This document shows positions 45,584 through 54,825 of a stretch of DNA of 64,000 nt, piece by piece; position 1 is the stretch's first letter; every line of letters starts with the position of its first letter. Source of the stretch: Rubrivivax sp. Its GTDB lineage: Bacteria > Pseudomonadota > Gammaproteobacteria > Burkholderiales > Burkholderiaceae_C. The position numbers and the translations under genes were made by a program. The DNA is taken from contig JAURZM010000033.1 of NCBI GenBank assembly GCA_030653385.1, positions 62,001-126,000 of the forward strand. Reading direction: 5' to 3'. A model generated the notes under the pieces. The model saw nothing but the letters and a program-made list of their open reading frames with translations. It had not been told where the DNA came from and ran no database searches.

Positions 45584-45790
45584 ATGAACACCATCCGCAC
45601 CAACATCGACACCTTCAGCAACACCCGCCAACGCACCGGCGCAGCCGCCTTGGCACTGAGCCTGACGCTGGGCATGCTGTTCAGCGTCAACCTGCTGGCC
45701 ACGCAGCCTGCAGCCGACGTGAACATGGCCGCCACTGCCGCCTCTGGCGCGCAGGTGGTGAGCCGCACACCACGCGCCCCGCAGGGCTGA
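45584..45790 (+). CDS. Small exported or membrane-anchored peptide, unknown
   Basis: 68 residues from ATG 45584 with AGGAG 8 bases upstream. One hydrophobic stretch (AAALALSLTLGMLFSVNLLA) follows a basic N terminus, then a short Ala/Ser-rich tail ending PRAPQG. It could be a signal peptide with a very short mature part or a single-pass anchor. A terminator follows (45826-45854), so it is an independent transcript. No family recognised. Confidence 0.6.
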   Translation: MNTIRTNIDTFSNTRQRTGAAALALSLTLGMLFSVNLLATQPAADVNMAATAASGAQVVSRTPRAPQG

Positions 45791-45825
45791 TGGCCGTTCC
45801 ACGCGGGCGGCTTTCCGGATGCACG

Positions 45826-45854
45826 GCCCCGCTTCGGCGGGGCTTTGTTTTTTT
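45826..45854 (+). terminator. Rho-independent terminator after the small peptide gene
   Basis: GCCCCGC (45826-45832), loop TTCG, GCGGGGC (45837-45843), then TTTGTTTTTTT (45844-45854). A textbook UUCG-loop terminator. Confidence 0.92.
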
Positions 45855-46021
45855 GGCGCCAAGCCAGCCACCACAGGAAAGCCCCACCGATCAGCACCAG
45901 CGGCACCCGGGGGCAAGACTCCAATGTCTTGATACAAATATACTTCGCCCCTGCCCGGTGCCTGGCTGCACCGCAGGGCAGTGCCGCAGCAGCCGCTGCC
46001 CAAGGCCTTGGAGGACACCCG

Positions 46022-47635
46022 ATGGACAACCCCGATCAATCGCTTGTGCAGCGCATGCGCAACTGGTGGAACCGCTGGCTCGACCAGCCCGCGCGACCCT
46101 TGCGCCGGCCGCCGGTCGAGACCCGTGCGGCCAGCACCGAGCCAGCCACGGCCGAGCCCCTGCCGCTGACCCGCAGCTGCACCGTGGTCATTCCCGCGCT
46201 GAACGAAGCCAAGCGCATCGCCGAGGTGGTGCGCTTTGCCTTGGCCGACCCCGCCACGGCCGAGGTGCTGGTGGTCGACGACAGCTCCATCGACGACACC
46301 GTGCAACTGGCGCGCGAAGCCGGTGCACGTGTCATCACCAGCAGCATGCTGGGCAAGGGTACGAGCATGCGCGACGGCATGTTGGACGCCAGGAACGAGC
46401 TGCTGGTCTACCTGGACGGTGACCTGGCCGGGCTGCGCAACGGCATCATTTCCGACCTCGTGCGGCCTCTGGTGCAAGGCGAGGCCGACTTCGTGAAGGC
46501 CCGGTTCGGCCGCGGCGGCGGGCGTGTCACCGAGCTCACCGCCAAACCGATGCTGAAGGTGTTTTTCCCCGAGGTGGCGCACTTCGCGCAGCCGTTGGGC
46601 GGTGTCATCGCGGCACGGCGTGGCCTGCTGCAACCGCTGGCCTTCGAAGACGGTTACGGCGTCGACATCGGCCTGCTGCTGGACGCCCACCGCGCCGGCG
46701 CAAGGCTGGCCGAGGTGGACATCGGCTCGCTCGAACACGACAGCCAGCCGCTGCTGGACCTGACGGTGATGGCCAACGAAGTGTCGCGTGTGATCTACCA
46801 GCGGGCCCGTGCCAGCGGCCGTCTGCATGTCGAACAGATCATCGCGATGTACGAAACCCAGCGCCAGGCCACGGCTGAGCTCGACCACATCCTGACACGC
46901 CGCCGCGGCCGTCAGCGGGTGCTGCTGCTGGACATGGACGGCACCGTCAGCACCCAGCGTTTCGTGGTGCAGATTGCCGCCGCCAGCGGCCGCCAGGCCG
47001 AACTGATGCAGCTGCTGGACCAACCCAGCGACGACGACGCCACACGCAGCGAACGCATCGCGGCGCTGTTCCGCTTCGTGCACAAGCAGGACTTCGAAAA
47101 GGTGGCCCGCAGCATCACGCTGCGACCCGGTGTGATCGAGTTCGTCAACCGCATGCGGCGCGAAGGGTTCATGGTCGGCCTGCTCAGCGACAGCTATTTC
47201 GTGGCCGCCGACATCGTGCGCAAGCGCATCTTTGCCGACTTCGCGCTGGCCCACACGCTGCAGTTCGACAACGAGGTCTGCAACGGCACGGTGCGCATCA
47301 ACCCGGCCTTCCTGCCGCTGAACGACAGTGATGGTCCACCGGTGTGCAAGAGCCATGTGCTGCGGCGCATGCGTGCCGACGGCCGGCAGCCGCCGATCCA
47401 GGAAAGCTGGGCTGTCGGCGACAACGTCAACGACCTGGGTCTGCTGCGCCTGGTGGACCGGGCCTTTGCGATCGACCCCAAGTCGCCGCTGCTGGCGCAG
47501 ACATCCGGCGTCACGGTGGTGACGTCCTTCGACGAATTGCTGGCGCAGGTGCCGACAGCCGGTGCGGCCCAGACGACCCAGGCACCACAGCCGACACCGG
47601 CGACACCGGCGACACCGGCTGCCCAGGCGGCCTGA
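46022..47635 (+). CDS. GT81 glycosyltransferase-HAD phosphatase fusion (GpgS/GpgP-like)
   Basis: 537 residues from ATG 46022 with TTGGAGGA upstream. Residues about 50-265 are a GT-A glycosyltransferase: TVVIPALNEAKRIAE, LVVDDSSIDDT, metal motif LDGDLAG near 131, and GGGRVTELTAKPML plus FEDGYGVDIGLLLDAHR. These last blocks match glucosyl-3-phosphoglycerate synthases. Residues about 299-505 are a HAD phosphatase of SerB type: LLLDMDGTVS (nucleophile Asp 304), LLSDSY, CKSHVL and GDNVNDLGLL. Together they could make glucosyl-3-phosphoglycerate and remove its phosphate, giving glucosylglycerate, an osmolyte. A mannosyl or other sugar remains possible. An SSS symporter gene follows by 9 bases. Confidence 0.82.
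   Translation: MDNPDQSLVQRMRNWWNRWLDQPARPLRRPPVETRAASTEPATAEPLPLTRSCTVVIPALNEAKRIAEVVRFALADPATAEVLVVDDSSIDDTVQLAREAGARVITSSMLGKGTSMRDGMLDARNELLVYLDGDLAGLRNGIISDLVRPLVQGEADFVKARFGRGGGRVTELTAKPMLKVFFPEVAHFAQPLGGVIAARRGLLQPLAFEDGYGVDIGLLLDAHRAGARLAEVDIGSLEHDSQPLLDLTVMANEVSRVIYQRARASGRLHVEQIIAMYETQRQATAELDHILTRRRGRQRVLLLDMDGTVSTQRFVVQIAAASGRQAELMQLLDQPSDDDATRSERIAALFRFVHKQDFEKVARSITLRPGVIEFVNRMRREGFMVGLLSDSYFVAADIVRKRIFADFALAHTLQFDNEVCNGTVRINPAFLPLNDSDGPPVCKSHVLRRMRADGRQPPIQESWAVGDNVNDLGLLRLVDRAFAIDPKSPLLAQTSGVTVVTSFDELLAQVPTAGAAQTTQAPQPTPATPATPAAQAA
47592..47618 (+). repeat. Three 9-base tandem repeats in the 3' end of the fusion gene
   Basis: CGACACCGG three times in a row (47592-47600, 47601-47609, 47610-47618), encoding Thr-Pro-Ala repeats in the disordered C-terminal tail. 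Length could vary between strains by slippage without breaking the frame. Confidence 0.85.
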
Positions 47636-47644
47636 CCCGCACGC

Positions 47645-49228
47645 ATGACCCCGCTGGACTGGCTGGTCATCACGTTCTACCTGGGCCTGACACTGGGGCT
47701 CAGCGCGTGGCTGGCGCGGCGCCAGGCCACCGCCGCCGACTACTACGTGGGCGGCAACAAGCTGCCCTGGTGGGCGCTGGCCATCTCGATCCTGGCCACG
47801 CAGTCCTCGGCCAATTCCTTCCTGGGCATTCCGGCCTACGTGGCGCTGGTGCCGGGTGGCGGGCTGACCTGGCTGCAGTACGAACTGATGCTGCCGCTGG
47901 CCATGGTGGTGGTCATGCTGGTGCTGGTGCCGGTGCTGCGCGGCCTGGGCGTGATCAGCGTCTACGAATACCTGGAACGCCGCTTCGACCGGCCGACCCG
48001 GCTGCTGCTGAGCGCCGTCTTCCTGCTGTCGCGTGGCCTGGCCACCGGCGTGGCGCTGTACGCGGCGGCGCTGGTGGTGCAGGTCAGTACCGGGCTGACG
48101 CTCACCACCTCCATCGTGTTGATGGGTGCGGTGACGGTGGTCTACGACACGCTGGGCGGCATGCGCGCGGTGGTCTGGACCGACGTGCTGCAGATGGCCG
48201 TGCTGCTGCTGGGCGTGGTGCTGTGCGGCAGCATCGCGTGGAACCTGGTCGGTGGCGGCGCGGCCATCATCGCTGCACACGAGCCGGCGCGGCTGGCAGC
48301 CGTCGAAATGGCCCACGGACTGGGCGACGGCGCGCGGGCGCCGCTGTGGGGCTTCGTGGCCGGCGGTCTGGTGCTGTACATCGCCTACTACGGTGTCGAC
48401 CAGAGCCAGGCCCAGCGCACCTTGGCCGCTACCGACGTGCGGGCCGCGCAGCGCGCGCTGGTGTTCAACGGCATGGCGCGTTTCCCGCTGACGCTGCTGT
48501 ACGCCGGGCTGGGCCTGGCCATCGGCGCGGTGCTGATGCAGAACGAAACGCTGCGCGCCGCGGTGCCGGCCGACCGGCTGGACCTGATGGTGCCGCGTTT
48601 CATCGAGCTCTTTGTGCCGCCGGGCCTGCGCGGCCTGCTGGTGGCGGCCATCCTGGCGGCGGCCATGTCCAGCCTGGACTCGGCACTGAACAGCCTGTCG
48701 GCCGCCACGCTGCGAGACTTCGTCGAGCCGCGCCTGCGGTCACCGACGCATGCCCTGCTGGCCGGACGGCTGGTGACGGTGGTGTGGGGTCTGCTGATCG
48801 TGCTGTTTGCGCTGGGCGTGGGTGGCATGGCCACGAGCGTGGTCGAAGGCATCAACCGCATCGGCGCGCTGTTCTACGGCCCCTTGCTGGCAGCTTTTGC
48901 CTGTGGCGTGCTGGACCGCCGTGCGCGTGGCCCAGCCGTGCTGGCCGGTGTCTGCGCCGGCTTGGCGGCCAACCTGCTGCTGGCCAACACCCTGGGCGCA
49001 GCGGTGTTCTGGATGTGGTGGAACATCAGCGGCCTGGTGGTGGCCGTTTTTGTGACCACCGTGCTCAGCCGCCTGCTGGCGCCGCCCTTGCCGGCCCAGT
49101 TGCAGGGCACCACACTTGATGGTGCCGCCTTGCGCCGAGGCTGGACCGACAGCCGCGGCAGCGTGGCACTGCTCTTGATCTGGGCCGCGGCGATGGCCGC
49201 CGTGGCCTTCTGGCTGGGTGTGCGCTGA
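47645..49228 (+). CDS. Sodium:solute symporter (SSS family)
   Basis: 527 residues with about 13-14 membrane helices, usual for SLC5/SSS. The start LDWLVITFYLGLTLGLSAWLARR leads to TAADYYVGGNKLPWWALAISILATQSSANSFLG, the SSS signature (written here across helix 1 and 2). Later come VVYDTLGGMRAVVWTDVLQM and ILAAAMSSLDSALNSLSA (Na+ site region). It imports a solute with Na+. The closeness to the GT81-HAD gene (9 bases) suggests co-expression, perhaps uptake of an osmolyte or precursor; ligand not predictable. Confidence 0.9.
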   Translation: MTPLDWLVITFYLGLTLGLSAWLARRQATAADYYVGGNKLPWWALAISILATQSSANSFLGIPAYVALVPGGGLTWLQYELMLPLAMVVVMLVLVPVLRGLGVISVYEYLERRFDRPTRLLLSAVFLLSRGLATGVALYAAALVVQVSTGLTLTTSIVLMGAVTVVYDTLGGMRAVVWTDVLQMAVLLLGVVLCGSIAWNLVGGGAAIIAAHEPARLAAVEMAHGLGDGARAPLWGFVAGGLVLYIAYYGVDQSQAQRTLAATDVRAAQRALVFNGMARFPLTLLYAGLGLAIGAVLMQNETLRAAVPADRLDLMVPRFIELFVPPGLRGLLVAAILAAAMSSLDSALNSLSAATLRDFVEPRLRSPTHALLAGRLVTVVWGLLIVLFALGVGGMATSVVEGINRIGALFYGPLLAAFACGVLDRRARGPAVLAGVCAGLAANLLLANTLGAAVFWMWWNISGLVVAVFVTTVLSRLLAPPLPAQLQGTTLDGAALRRGWTDSRGSVALLLIWAAAMAAVAFWLGVR

Positions 49229-49268
49229 AACGCACGCCGGCCCTTGCTGATTCCAGGAGAAACACCGA

Positions 49269-50654
49269 ATGTCCTTGCGCCAGTTCATGTCCCTGCGACC
49301 CTTGACGCGCACCCTGACCGCGATGAAAAACACCGTCGTGCACGGCTGGAGCGAAACCGCCCGTGTGCTGGGCCTGCAGGAAGACCTGTACGTCAACCCG
49401 CTGCACCGCCCGCTGGCACAGCCGGTGCGCGCGGTGCTGCTGGGGGCCGGCCACCGCGGTTCGATCTACGCCGACTTTGCGGCCAAGAACCCGGCCGAAT
49501 TGAAGCTGGTCGCCGTGGCCGACCCCAACCCCCGCCGGCGCCTGCGCACCGCACGCGCCCACGGCATTCCCGACGAACGCTGTTTCGTCACCTGGGACGC
49601 CGCGATGGCGCAGCCCGACCTGAAACAGCTGGCCGACGCGGTGATCATCGCCATGCCCGACCACCTGCACACCGTGCCTTGCCTGCAGGCACTGGACCAG
49701 GGCCTGGACGTGCTGCTGGAAAAGCCCATCGCCCCCACCGAGGCCGAGTGCCGCCAGATCCTGGACCGCGCACGCAGCACCGGTCGCATCGTGGGCGTGT
49801 GCCACGTGCTGCGCTACACGCCCTACTTCCGCGAGATCAAGGAAATCATCGACGCCGGCCTGATCGGCCAGGTCATCAGCGTGCAGCACCTCGAACCCAT
49901 CGAACACGTGCACATGAGCCATTCCTATGTGCGCGGCGCCTGGCGCAACAGCGACGACGCCACGCCCATCATCCTGGCCAAGAGTTGCCACGACACCGAC
50001 ATCATCCGCTGGCTGGTGGGCCAGCATGCCGACAACGTGCACTGCTTCGGCAACCTGAAGTGGTTCCACAACGCCAACGCACCCGAGGGCAGCACCGAGC
50101 GCTGCACCGACGGCTGCAAGGTCGAAGGCCAGTGCCCGTACTCGGCGCTGCAGATCTATTACCGCGACCGCAAACGCCTGTATGTGTTCGACCTGCCCGA
50201 AGACCGCAGCCGCTGGGACGAGTTGATCATGGACGGCCTGAAGACCACCGACTACGGCCGCTGCGTCTACCGCATGGACAACAACCAGCCCGATCACCTG
50301 ACCGTGAACATCCTGTTCCGCGAAGGCGTGACTGCGGCGTTTTCGATGGAGGCCTTTGTTTCCTACGAAGGCCGCCGCACCCGCGTGATGGGCTCGCTGG
50401 GCGACATCACCGGCGACATGGAAAGCTTCACGCTGACCACCTTCAAGACCGGCAAGCGCAGCACCTGGACCATGAAAACCGATGCCCACGGTGGTGGTGA
50501 CCACCCGATGGTGCGCGACTGGGTGCAGGCGGTGGGCCAGAAGAACCCGGCCTTGCTGAGTTCATCCATCGAAGACTCGGTGGAGAGCCACCTGATGGCC
50601 TTTGCCGCCGAACGCAGCCGGTTGCAGCGGACCATCGAGGATGTGCGCCTCTAG
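49269..50654 (+). CDS. Gfo/Idh/MocA family oxidoreductase
   Basis: 461 residues from ATG 49269 with AGGAG 11 bases upstream; in-frame ATGs at 49287 and 49323 are alternatives. Rossmann motif LLGAGHRGSIYADFA near residue 58, then AVIIAMPDHLHTVPCLQAL and VLLEKPIAPTEAEC (catalytic EKP Lys) near 155. A Cys-rich insertion ERCTDGCKVEGQCPYSA near 280 occurs in a subgroup acting on sugar derivatives. NAD(P)-dependent oxidation of a sugar, inositol or cyclitol-like compound is likely. The quiC-type fusion gene follows after 27 bases, so it may feed quinate- or cyclitol-type substrates into that pathway (inference). Confidence 0.88.
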   Translation: MSLRQFMSLRPLTRTLTAMKNTVVHGWSETARVLGLQEDLYVNPLHRPLAQPVRAVLLGAGHRGSIYADFAAKNPAELKLVAVADPNPRRRLRTARAHGIPDERCFVTWDAAMAQPDLKQLADAVIIAMPDHLHTVPCLQALDQGLDVLLEKPIAPTEAECRQILDRARSTGRIVGVCHVLRYTPYFREIKEIIDAGLIGQVISVQHLEPIEHVHMSHSYVRGAWRNSDDATPIILAKSCHDTDIIRWLVGQHADNVHCFGNLKWFHNANAPEGSTERCTDGCKVEGQCPYSALQIYYRDRKRLYVFDLPEDRSRWDELIMDGLKTTDYGRCVYRMDNNQPDHLTVNILFREGVTAAFSMEAFVSYEGRRTRVMGSLGDITGDMESFTLTTFKTGKRSTWTMKTDAHGGGDHPMVRDWVQAVGQKNPALLSSSIEDSVESHLMAFAAERSRLQRTIEDVRL

Positions 50655-50681
50655 TGGGGGCCGCACAGGGGACTGACTGCC

Positions 50682-52604
50682 ATGCGCCGTTCCATCGCCA
50701 CGGTTTCCTTGAGCGGCACCTTGCCCGAAAAAATCGATGCCATCGCTGCAGCGGGCTTTGATGGCATCGAGCTGTTCGAACCCGACTTCACCCACTTCGC
50801 GGGCTCGGCCCACGAGCTGCGCGCGATGTGCGCCGACCGTGGCCTGGCCATCGAACTGTTTCAGCCCTTCCGCGACTTCGAGGGCATGGCCGATGTGCAG
50901 CATCGGCGCAACCTGGACCGCGCCGAGCGCAAGTTCGACCTGATGTCGGCCCTGGGTGTGCGCCTGATGCTGGTGTGTTCGAACACCTCGCCGCTGGCCC
51001 TGCCGGATGTCGACCTGGCCGCCGAACAACTGCGCGAGCTGGCGCAGCGGGCCGCGCAGCGTGGCATCCGCATTGCCTACGAAGCCCTGGCCTGGGGCCG
51101 CCACGTGAAGCTCTGGCAACAGGCTTGGCGCACCGTCGAAACAGGCGCGGACCCGAACCTCGGGTTGGTGCTGGACAGTTTTCACACGCTGTCCCTGCAG
51201 GACGACCCCTCCGGCATTGCCCGGCTGCCCGGCGACAAGATCTTCTTCGTGCAGATGGCCGACGCACCGCGCCTGGACCTGAACGTCATCGAATGGGCGC
51301 GCCACCACCGCAACTTCCCGGGCCAGGGCCAGTTCGACGTGGTGGGGTTCTTCGAACAGGCGGTGCGTGCCGGCTACACCGGGCCGCTGTCGCTGGAGAT
51401 CTTCAACGACGTGTTCCGCGAGTCGCCGAACCGTCGCATCGCGGTGGACGCGATGCGTTCGCTGCAGTGGCTCGAAGCGCAGATCCACGATCGCCTGGTG
51501 GCAGCCGGTGATGCCGTTGCCCGGCAACGGCTGCAAGAAGGCCGGCTGGTCGCGCTGCCGGCAATGCCCCAGTGCCACGGCCTGGCGTTCATCGAGTTTG
51601 CGGTTGACGATGCAAGCGCCCAAGCACTGGACGTGCTGTTGGGTCAGATGGGCTTCCAGCGTGCCGGCCGGCACCGGTCAAAGCCGGTGGTGCTGTACCG
51701 ACAAGGCCACATCCACTTCGTCGTCAACCGCCTGGCGCATGCACTCGCTCGTGAACACTTTGCCGCGCATGGACCTTCGGTCTGCGCCATCGGCGTGCGC
51801 GTCGACGACGCCCATGCGGCTTGCGAACGTGCGGTGCAGATGCAATCCGCGCGCTTCGACCCGGCCGAAGGACCCGGCGAGCACCGTCTGCCATCGATCG
51901 TTGCGCCCGGCGGCGGCATCGTGCACTTCATCGACGCAGCACTGGGTGATGCGGACCTGTTCGAGACCGACTTCGAGCTCGAGCACCCGCCAGGCGATCC
52001 CACCGGGGCGTCACCGGCCGACCTGGAAACTGTCGACCATTTGGTGCTCGCGCTGGCGCCGGACCGGGTCGACACCTGGGTGCTCTTCGGCCGCGCCGTG
52101 CTGGGCCTGCAGGCGGGCGACAGCATCGACGTGGCCGACCCCTACGGGCTGATCAGGAACTTCGGCATGGCCGACCCAGGGCGCCAGCTGCGCCTGGTGC
52201 TGAACGTGTCGCCCAGTCAACGCACCCGCACCGCGCGCGCCGCCAATGCCAAGGGCGGCGTGGTCGTGCAGCACATCGCCCTGAACAGCAGGGACATTTT
52301 TTCAACCGTGCAGACGCTGCGTGCCCGAGGCGTGCGCTTGGTGCCGATTTCCGGCAACTACCACGACGACCTGTGCAGCCGTTTCGACATCGCCCCGGCC
52401 TTCGTCGAGCGCATGCGGGACGCCGGCATCCTGTTCGATCGCAACGCCGACGGCGACTTCCTGCACGCCTACACCGAACCCTTTCACGAGCGGTTCCTCT
52501 TCGAGATCGTGCAACGTGTCGGTGGCTACGATGCCTATGGCACGCTGAATGCCCCGGCACGCATGGCCGCCCTGGCGCAGCAGCGGGCACCCACGGCGCC
52601 CTGA
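50682..52604 (+). CDS. 3-dehydroshikimate dehydratase / 4-hydroxyphenylpyruvate dioxygenase-like fusion (QuiC type)
   Basis: 640 residues in two parts. Residues 1 to about 275 are an AP-endonuclease-like TIM barrel: ATVSLSGTLPEKIDAIAAAGFDG, LGVRLMLVCSNTS, YEALAWGRHV, LVLDSFHTL and LSLEIFNDVFRE supply the metal-binding Glu, Asp, His and Glu. Residues about 300-620 are a vicinal-oxygen-chelate HPPD-like half with DHLVLAL, HIALNSRDIF and a C-terminal RFLFEIVQR (metal Glu). Such fusions in Pseudomonas and Burkholderia dehydrate 3-dehydroshikimate to protocatechuate in quinate/shikimate breakdown. The convergent cluster next door carries AroQ and an AroE-like dehydrogenase, which supports this role. 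Confidence 0.87.
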   Translation: MRRSIATVSLSGTLPEKIDAIAAAGFDGIELFEPDFTHFAGSAHELRAMCADRGLAIELFQPFRDFEGMADVQHRRNLDRAERKFDLMSALGVRLMLVCSNTSPLALPDVDLAAEQLRELAQRAAQRGIRIAYEALAWGRHVKLWQQAWRTVETGADPNLGLVLDSFHTLSLQDDPSGIARLPGDKIFFVQMADAPRLDLNVIEWARHHRNFPGQGQFDVVGFFEQAVRAGYTGPLSLEIFNDVFRESPNRRIAVDAMRSLQWLEAQIHDRLVAAGDAVARQRLQEGRLVALPAMPQCHGLAFIEFAVDDASAQALDVLLGQMGFQRAGRHRSKPVVLYRQGHIHFVVNRLAHALAREHFAAHGPSVCAIGVRVDDAHAACERAVQMQSARFDPAEGPGEHRLPSIVAPGGGIVHFIDAALGDADLFETDFELEHPPGDPTGASPADLETVDHLVLALAPDRVDTWVLFGRAVLGLQAGDSIDVADPYGLIRNFGMADPGRQLRLVLNVSPSQRTRTARAANAKGGVVVQHIALNSRDIFSTVQTLRARGVRLVPISGNYHDDLCSRFDIAPAFVERMRDAGILFDRNADGDFLHAYTEPFHERFLFEIVQRVGGYDAYGTLNAPARMAALAQQRAPTAP

Positions 52605-52626
52605 GCTGGCCTGCAGGCGGGCGTCG

Positions 52627-53460
52627 TCAGGGATCGAGTCTGTCCAAGGACCGCAGCAGCTGCGGCGTGGTGCTGGGCAGACCGAAAAACTCCAGGTAGG
52701 CCGGAATCTGCTCGAACAACATGTCGCTGCCCACCTGCACCCGGCAACCCCTGGCGCTGGCGGCCTCGACAAACGCAGTGCGCTCACGCTTCATGACCAC
52801 CTCGCCGACAAAGCTGGCAGGATCAAGGCGCGTGACATCCACCGGCATCGGGTCGCCATCTTTCATGCCCAGCGGCGTGGCATTGACCACCAGGCCAAAA
52901 CCAGCCGGGTCCCTGCTGCCCGTTTGCACATGCAAAGCAGGGTGATGCCGTTTCAGGCGCCCAGCCAGTGCCTCGGCCGCAGCCGGCGCCGCGTCGAAAA
53001 GACCCAGCGACCCGATGCCCGCGGCCACCAGCGAAGCCGCGATGGCCGAACCCACACCCCCCGCGCCGACCACCAGGGCATCGGCACCCTTCAGTGCAAA
53101 ACCCTGGCGGCGCAGACCTCGCACGAAGCCCTCGCCATCGAACATGTCGCCGACGAGTCGACCGTCTTCAGCCCGACGCACCGCATTGCAGGCGCCGGCA
53201 ATCTGCACGGCGGTTGATGTTTCGTCGAGCAGCGCCACGGTGGACATCTTGTGCGGCATCGTGATCAGGGCGCCGCGGATGTTTTCGAGCGTGAAGACGG
53301 CACGAAGGAAGCTGGCGAAATGCTCTGCACGGCAGCCCATCGGCACCACGACACAGTCGATCTGCGCGTGTTCGAAATAGGGGTTGTAGATGACCGGCGC
53401 GCGGAAGGCGTGGGTCGGCCAACCGATGTGGGCGATGAATGAGGTGTTGCCGGTGATCAT
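52627..53460 (-). CDS. Shikimate/quinate dehydrogenase, AroE-like (catabolic type)
   Basis: 277 residues. FIAHIGWPTHAFRAPVIYNPYF at the N terminus replaces the usual SPxxHN motif with a related form; ALITMPHKMST carries the catalytic Lys; DMFDGEGFVRGLRR the catalytic Asp. A Rossmann glycine-rich loop LVVGAGGVGSAIAASL and VVNATPLGMKDGDPMP complete the AroE fold. Divergence from biosynthetic AroE and clustering with a TRAP transporter, AroQ and QuiC-type genes suggest oxidation of quinate or shikimate, or reduction of dehydroshikimate in the reverse direction. Last gene of the minus-strand operon, 63 bases after dctM. Confidence 0.85.
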   Translation of the reverse strand: MITGNTSFIAHIGWPTHAFRAPVIYNPYFEHAQIDCVVVPMGCRAEHFASFLRAVFTLENIRGALITMPHKMSTVALLDETSTAVQIAGACNAVRRAEDGRLVGDMFDGEGFVRGLRRQGFALKGADALVVGAGGVGSAIAASLVAAGIGSLGLFDAAPAAAEALAGRLKRHHPALHVQTGSRDPAGFGLVVNATPLGMKDGDPMPVDVTRLDPASFVGEVVMKRERTAFVEAASARGCRVQVGSDMLFEQIPAYLEFFGLPSTTPQLLRSLDRLDP

Positions 53461-53523
53461 CTGTCGTGTCGGTGGTGCTGAGCAATGCAGTGGCCTGTCG
53501 GATTCTGACCCGGCCTTCAGAGC

Positions 53524-54825
53524 TCAGCCGGTGTAACCCGCCATGCGCGGCAGCCACAACACGGCGTCGGGCAAGAGCGTGATCAGCGCCAGCGCGGCGA
53601 TCATCACCGCCAGGAAGGGCAGCACCTCGCGTGTCAGCCCAGCCAGGCTGATGTTGGCGATTTTCGTCATCATGAACAGCAGCAAGCCGTAGGGTGGCGT
53701 GACGAGCCCGAGCATGATGTTGAACACGGCCAGCACACCGAAGTGCACGGGGTCGATGCCCAGCGCCTGCGCGGTGGGCAGCAGCACCGGCAGCACGACC
53801 AGGATGATGGTCGAGCCTTCCAGAAAACACCCCAGCAGCAGCAGCATCACATTGACGACCAGCAGGAAGACCAGCGGCGACAGCTCGTAGGTCTTGAGCA
53901 CGGCGCTGACCGACTGCGGGATGTTCTCGACCGTGATGACGTAGTTGAACACCAGCGCACCGGCGATCAACATGCCGATGGAGATGCTGATGCGCGCGCT
54001 CGACACCAAGGACACGTAGATGCTGCGCAGGCTCAGGCTGCGGTACAGCACCGCCGACACCAGCAGCGCGTAGGCGGCGGCGACACCGGCCGCTTCGGTG
54101 GGCGTGGTCACGCCGCTGTACAGACAGCCCAGCAAGATCACCGGCAGCAGCAACGCAGGCAAGGCTTCGCGTGTGATGCGCGGCAGCTCACGCAGCGGCA
54201 CCGGTTCTTCGACTGCAAAACGGCGCCACTTGGCCTGGAAGTAGATCAGCGTCATCTGCACCGCACCGATCAGCAGCCCGGGCACCACACCGGCCATGAA
54301 CAGGTAGCCGATGGACGCGTCGGACACCAACGCGTACAGCACCAGCGGAATCGACGGCGGCAGGATGGGCCCGATGACCGACGACACCGCCGACAGCGCA
54401 GCCGCGTATTCCTTGCTGTACTTGTTGCCGCGTGTCATCAGTTCCTGCATCAGCTTGCCCGACCCCGCGGCATCGGCCAGTGCAGAACCCGACATGCTGG
54501 CAAAGACGATGCTCTGCAGCACGTTGACCTGCGCCAGGCCACCGGGAAAGCGCCCGACCACCGCGTTGCAGAAGCGCAGCAGCCTGTCCATGATGCTGCC
54601 GGTGCTCATGAAGGTGGCGGCCAGGATGAACAGCGGAATCGCCAGCAGCAGATAGCTGCCGTAGGTGCCGTTGAGCAGCTGCTCCGCCGCCATGCCCATG
54701 TCAGCGCCCTTGAGATACAGGTAGAGCACCGACGCGCCGATCATGGCCAGCCCGACGGGCAGGCCCAGCAGGCTGAGCACGATGATCGCCATCACGGCGA
54801 TCGCAAAAGGGCTCGTCAGGTTCAC
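53524..54825 (-). CDS. TRAP transporter large permease, DctM family
   Basis: 433 residues with 11-12 membrane helices. VMAIIVLSLLGLPVGLAMIGASVLYL leads; AIPLFILAATFMSTGSIMDRLLRFCNA, FASMSGSALADAAGSGKL, ILPPSIPLVLYALVSDASIGYLF and GVTTPTEAAGVAAAYALL are family blocks. It forms the Na+-coupled channel. The start overlaps the dctQ stop (54822-54825). In the catabolic cluster it most likely imports quinate, shikimate or a related hydroxycarboxylate. Confidence 0.93.
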   Translation of the reverse strand: MNLTSPFAIAVMAIIVLSLLGLPVGLAMIGASVLYLYLKGADMGMAAEQLLNGTYGSYLLLAIPLFILAATFMSTGSIMDRLLRFCNAVVGRFPGGLAQVNVLQSIVFASMSGSALADAAGSGKLMQELMTRGNKYSKEYAAALSAVSSVIGPILPPSIPLVLYALVSDASIGYLFMAGVVPGLLIGAVQMTLIYFQAKWRRFAVEEPVPLRELPRITREALPALLLPVILLGCLYSGVTTPTEAAGVAAAYALLVSAVLYRSLSLRSIYVSLVSSARISISIGMLIAGALVFNYVITVENIPQSVSAVLKTYELSPLVFLLVVNVMLLLLGCFLEGSTIILVVLPVLLPTAQALGIDPVHFGVLAVFNIMLGLVTPPYGLLLFMMTKIANISLAGLTREVLPFLAVMIAALALITLLPDAVLWLPRMAGYTG

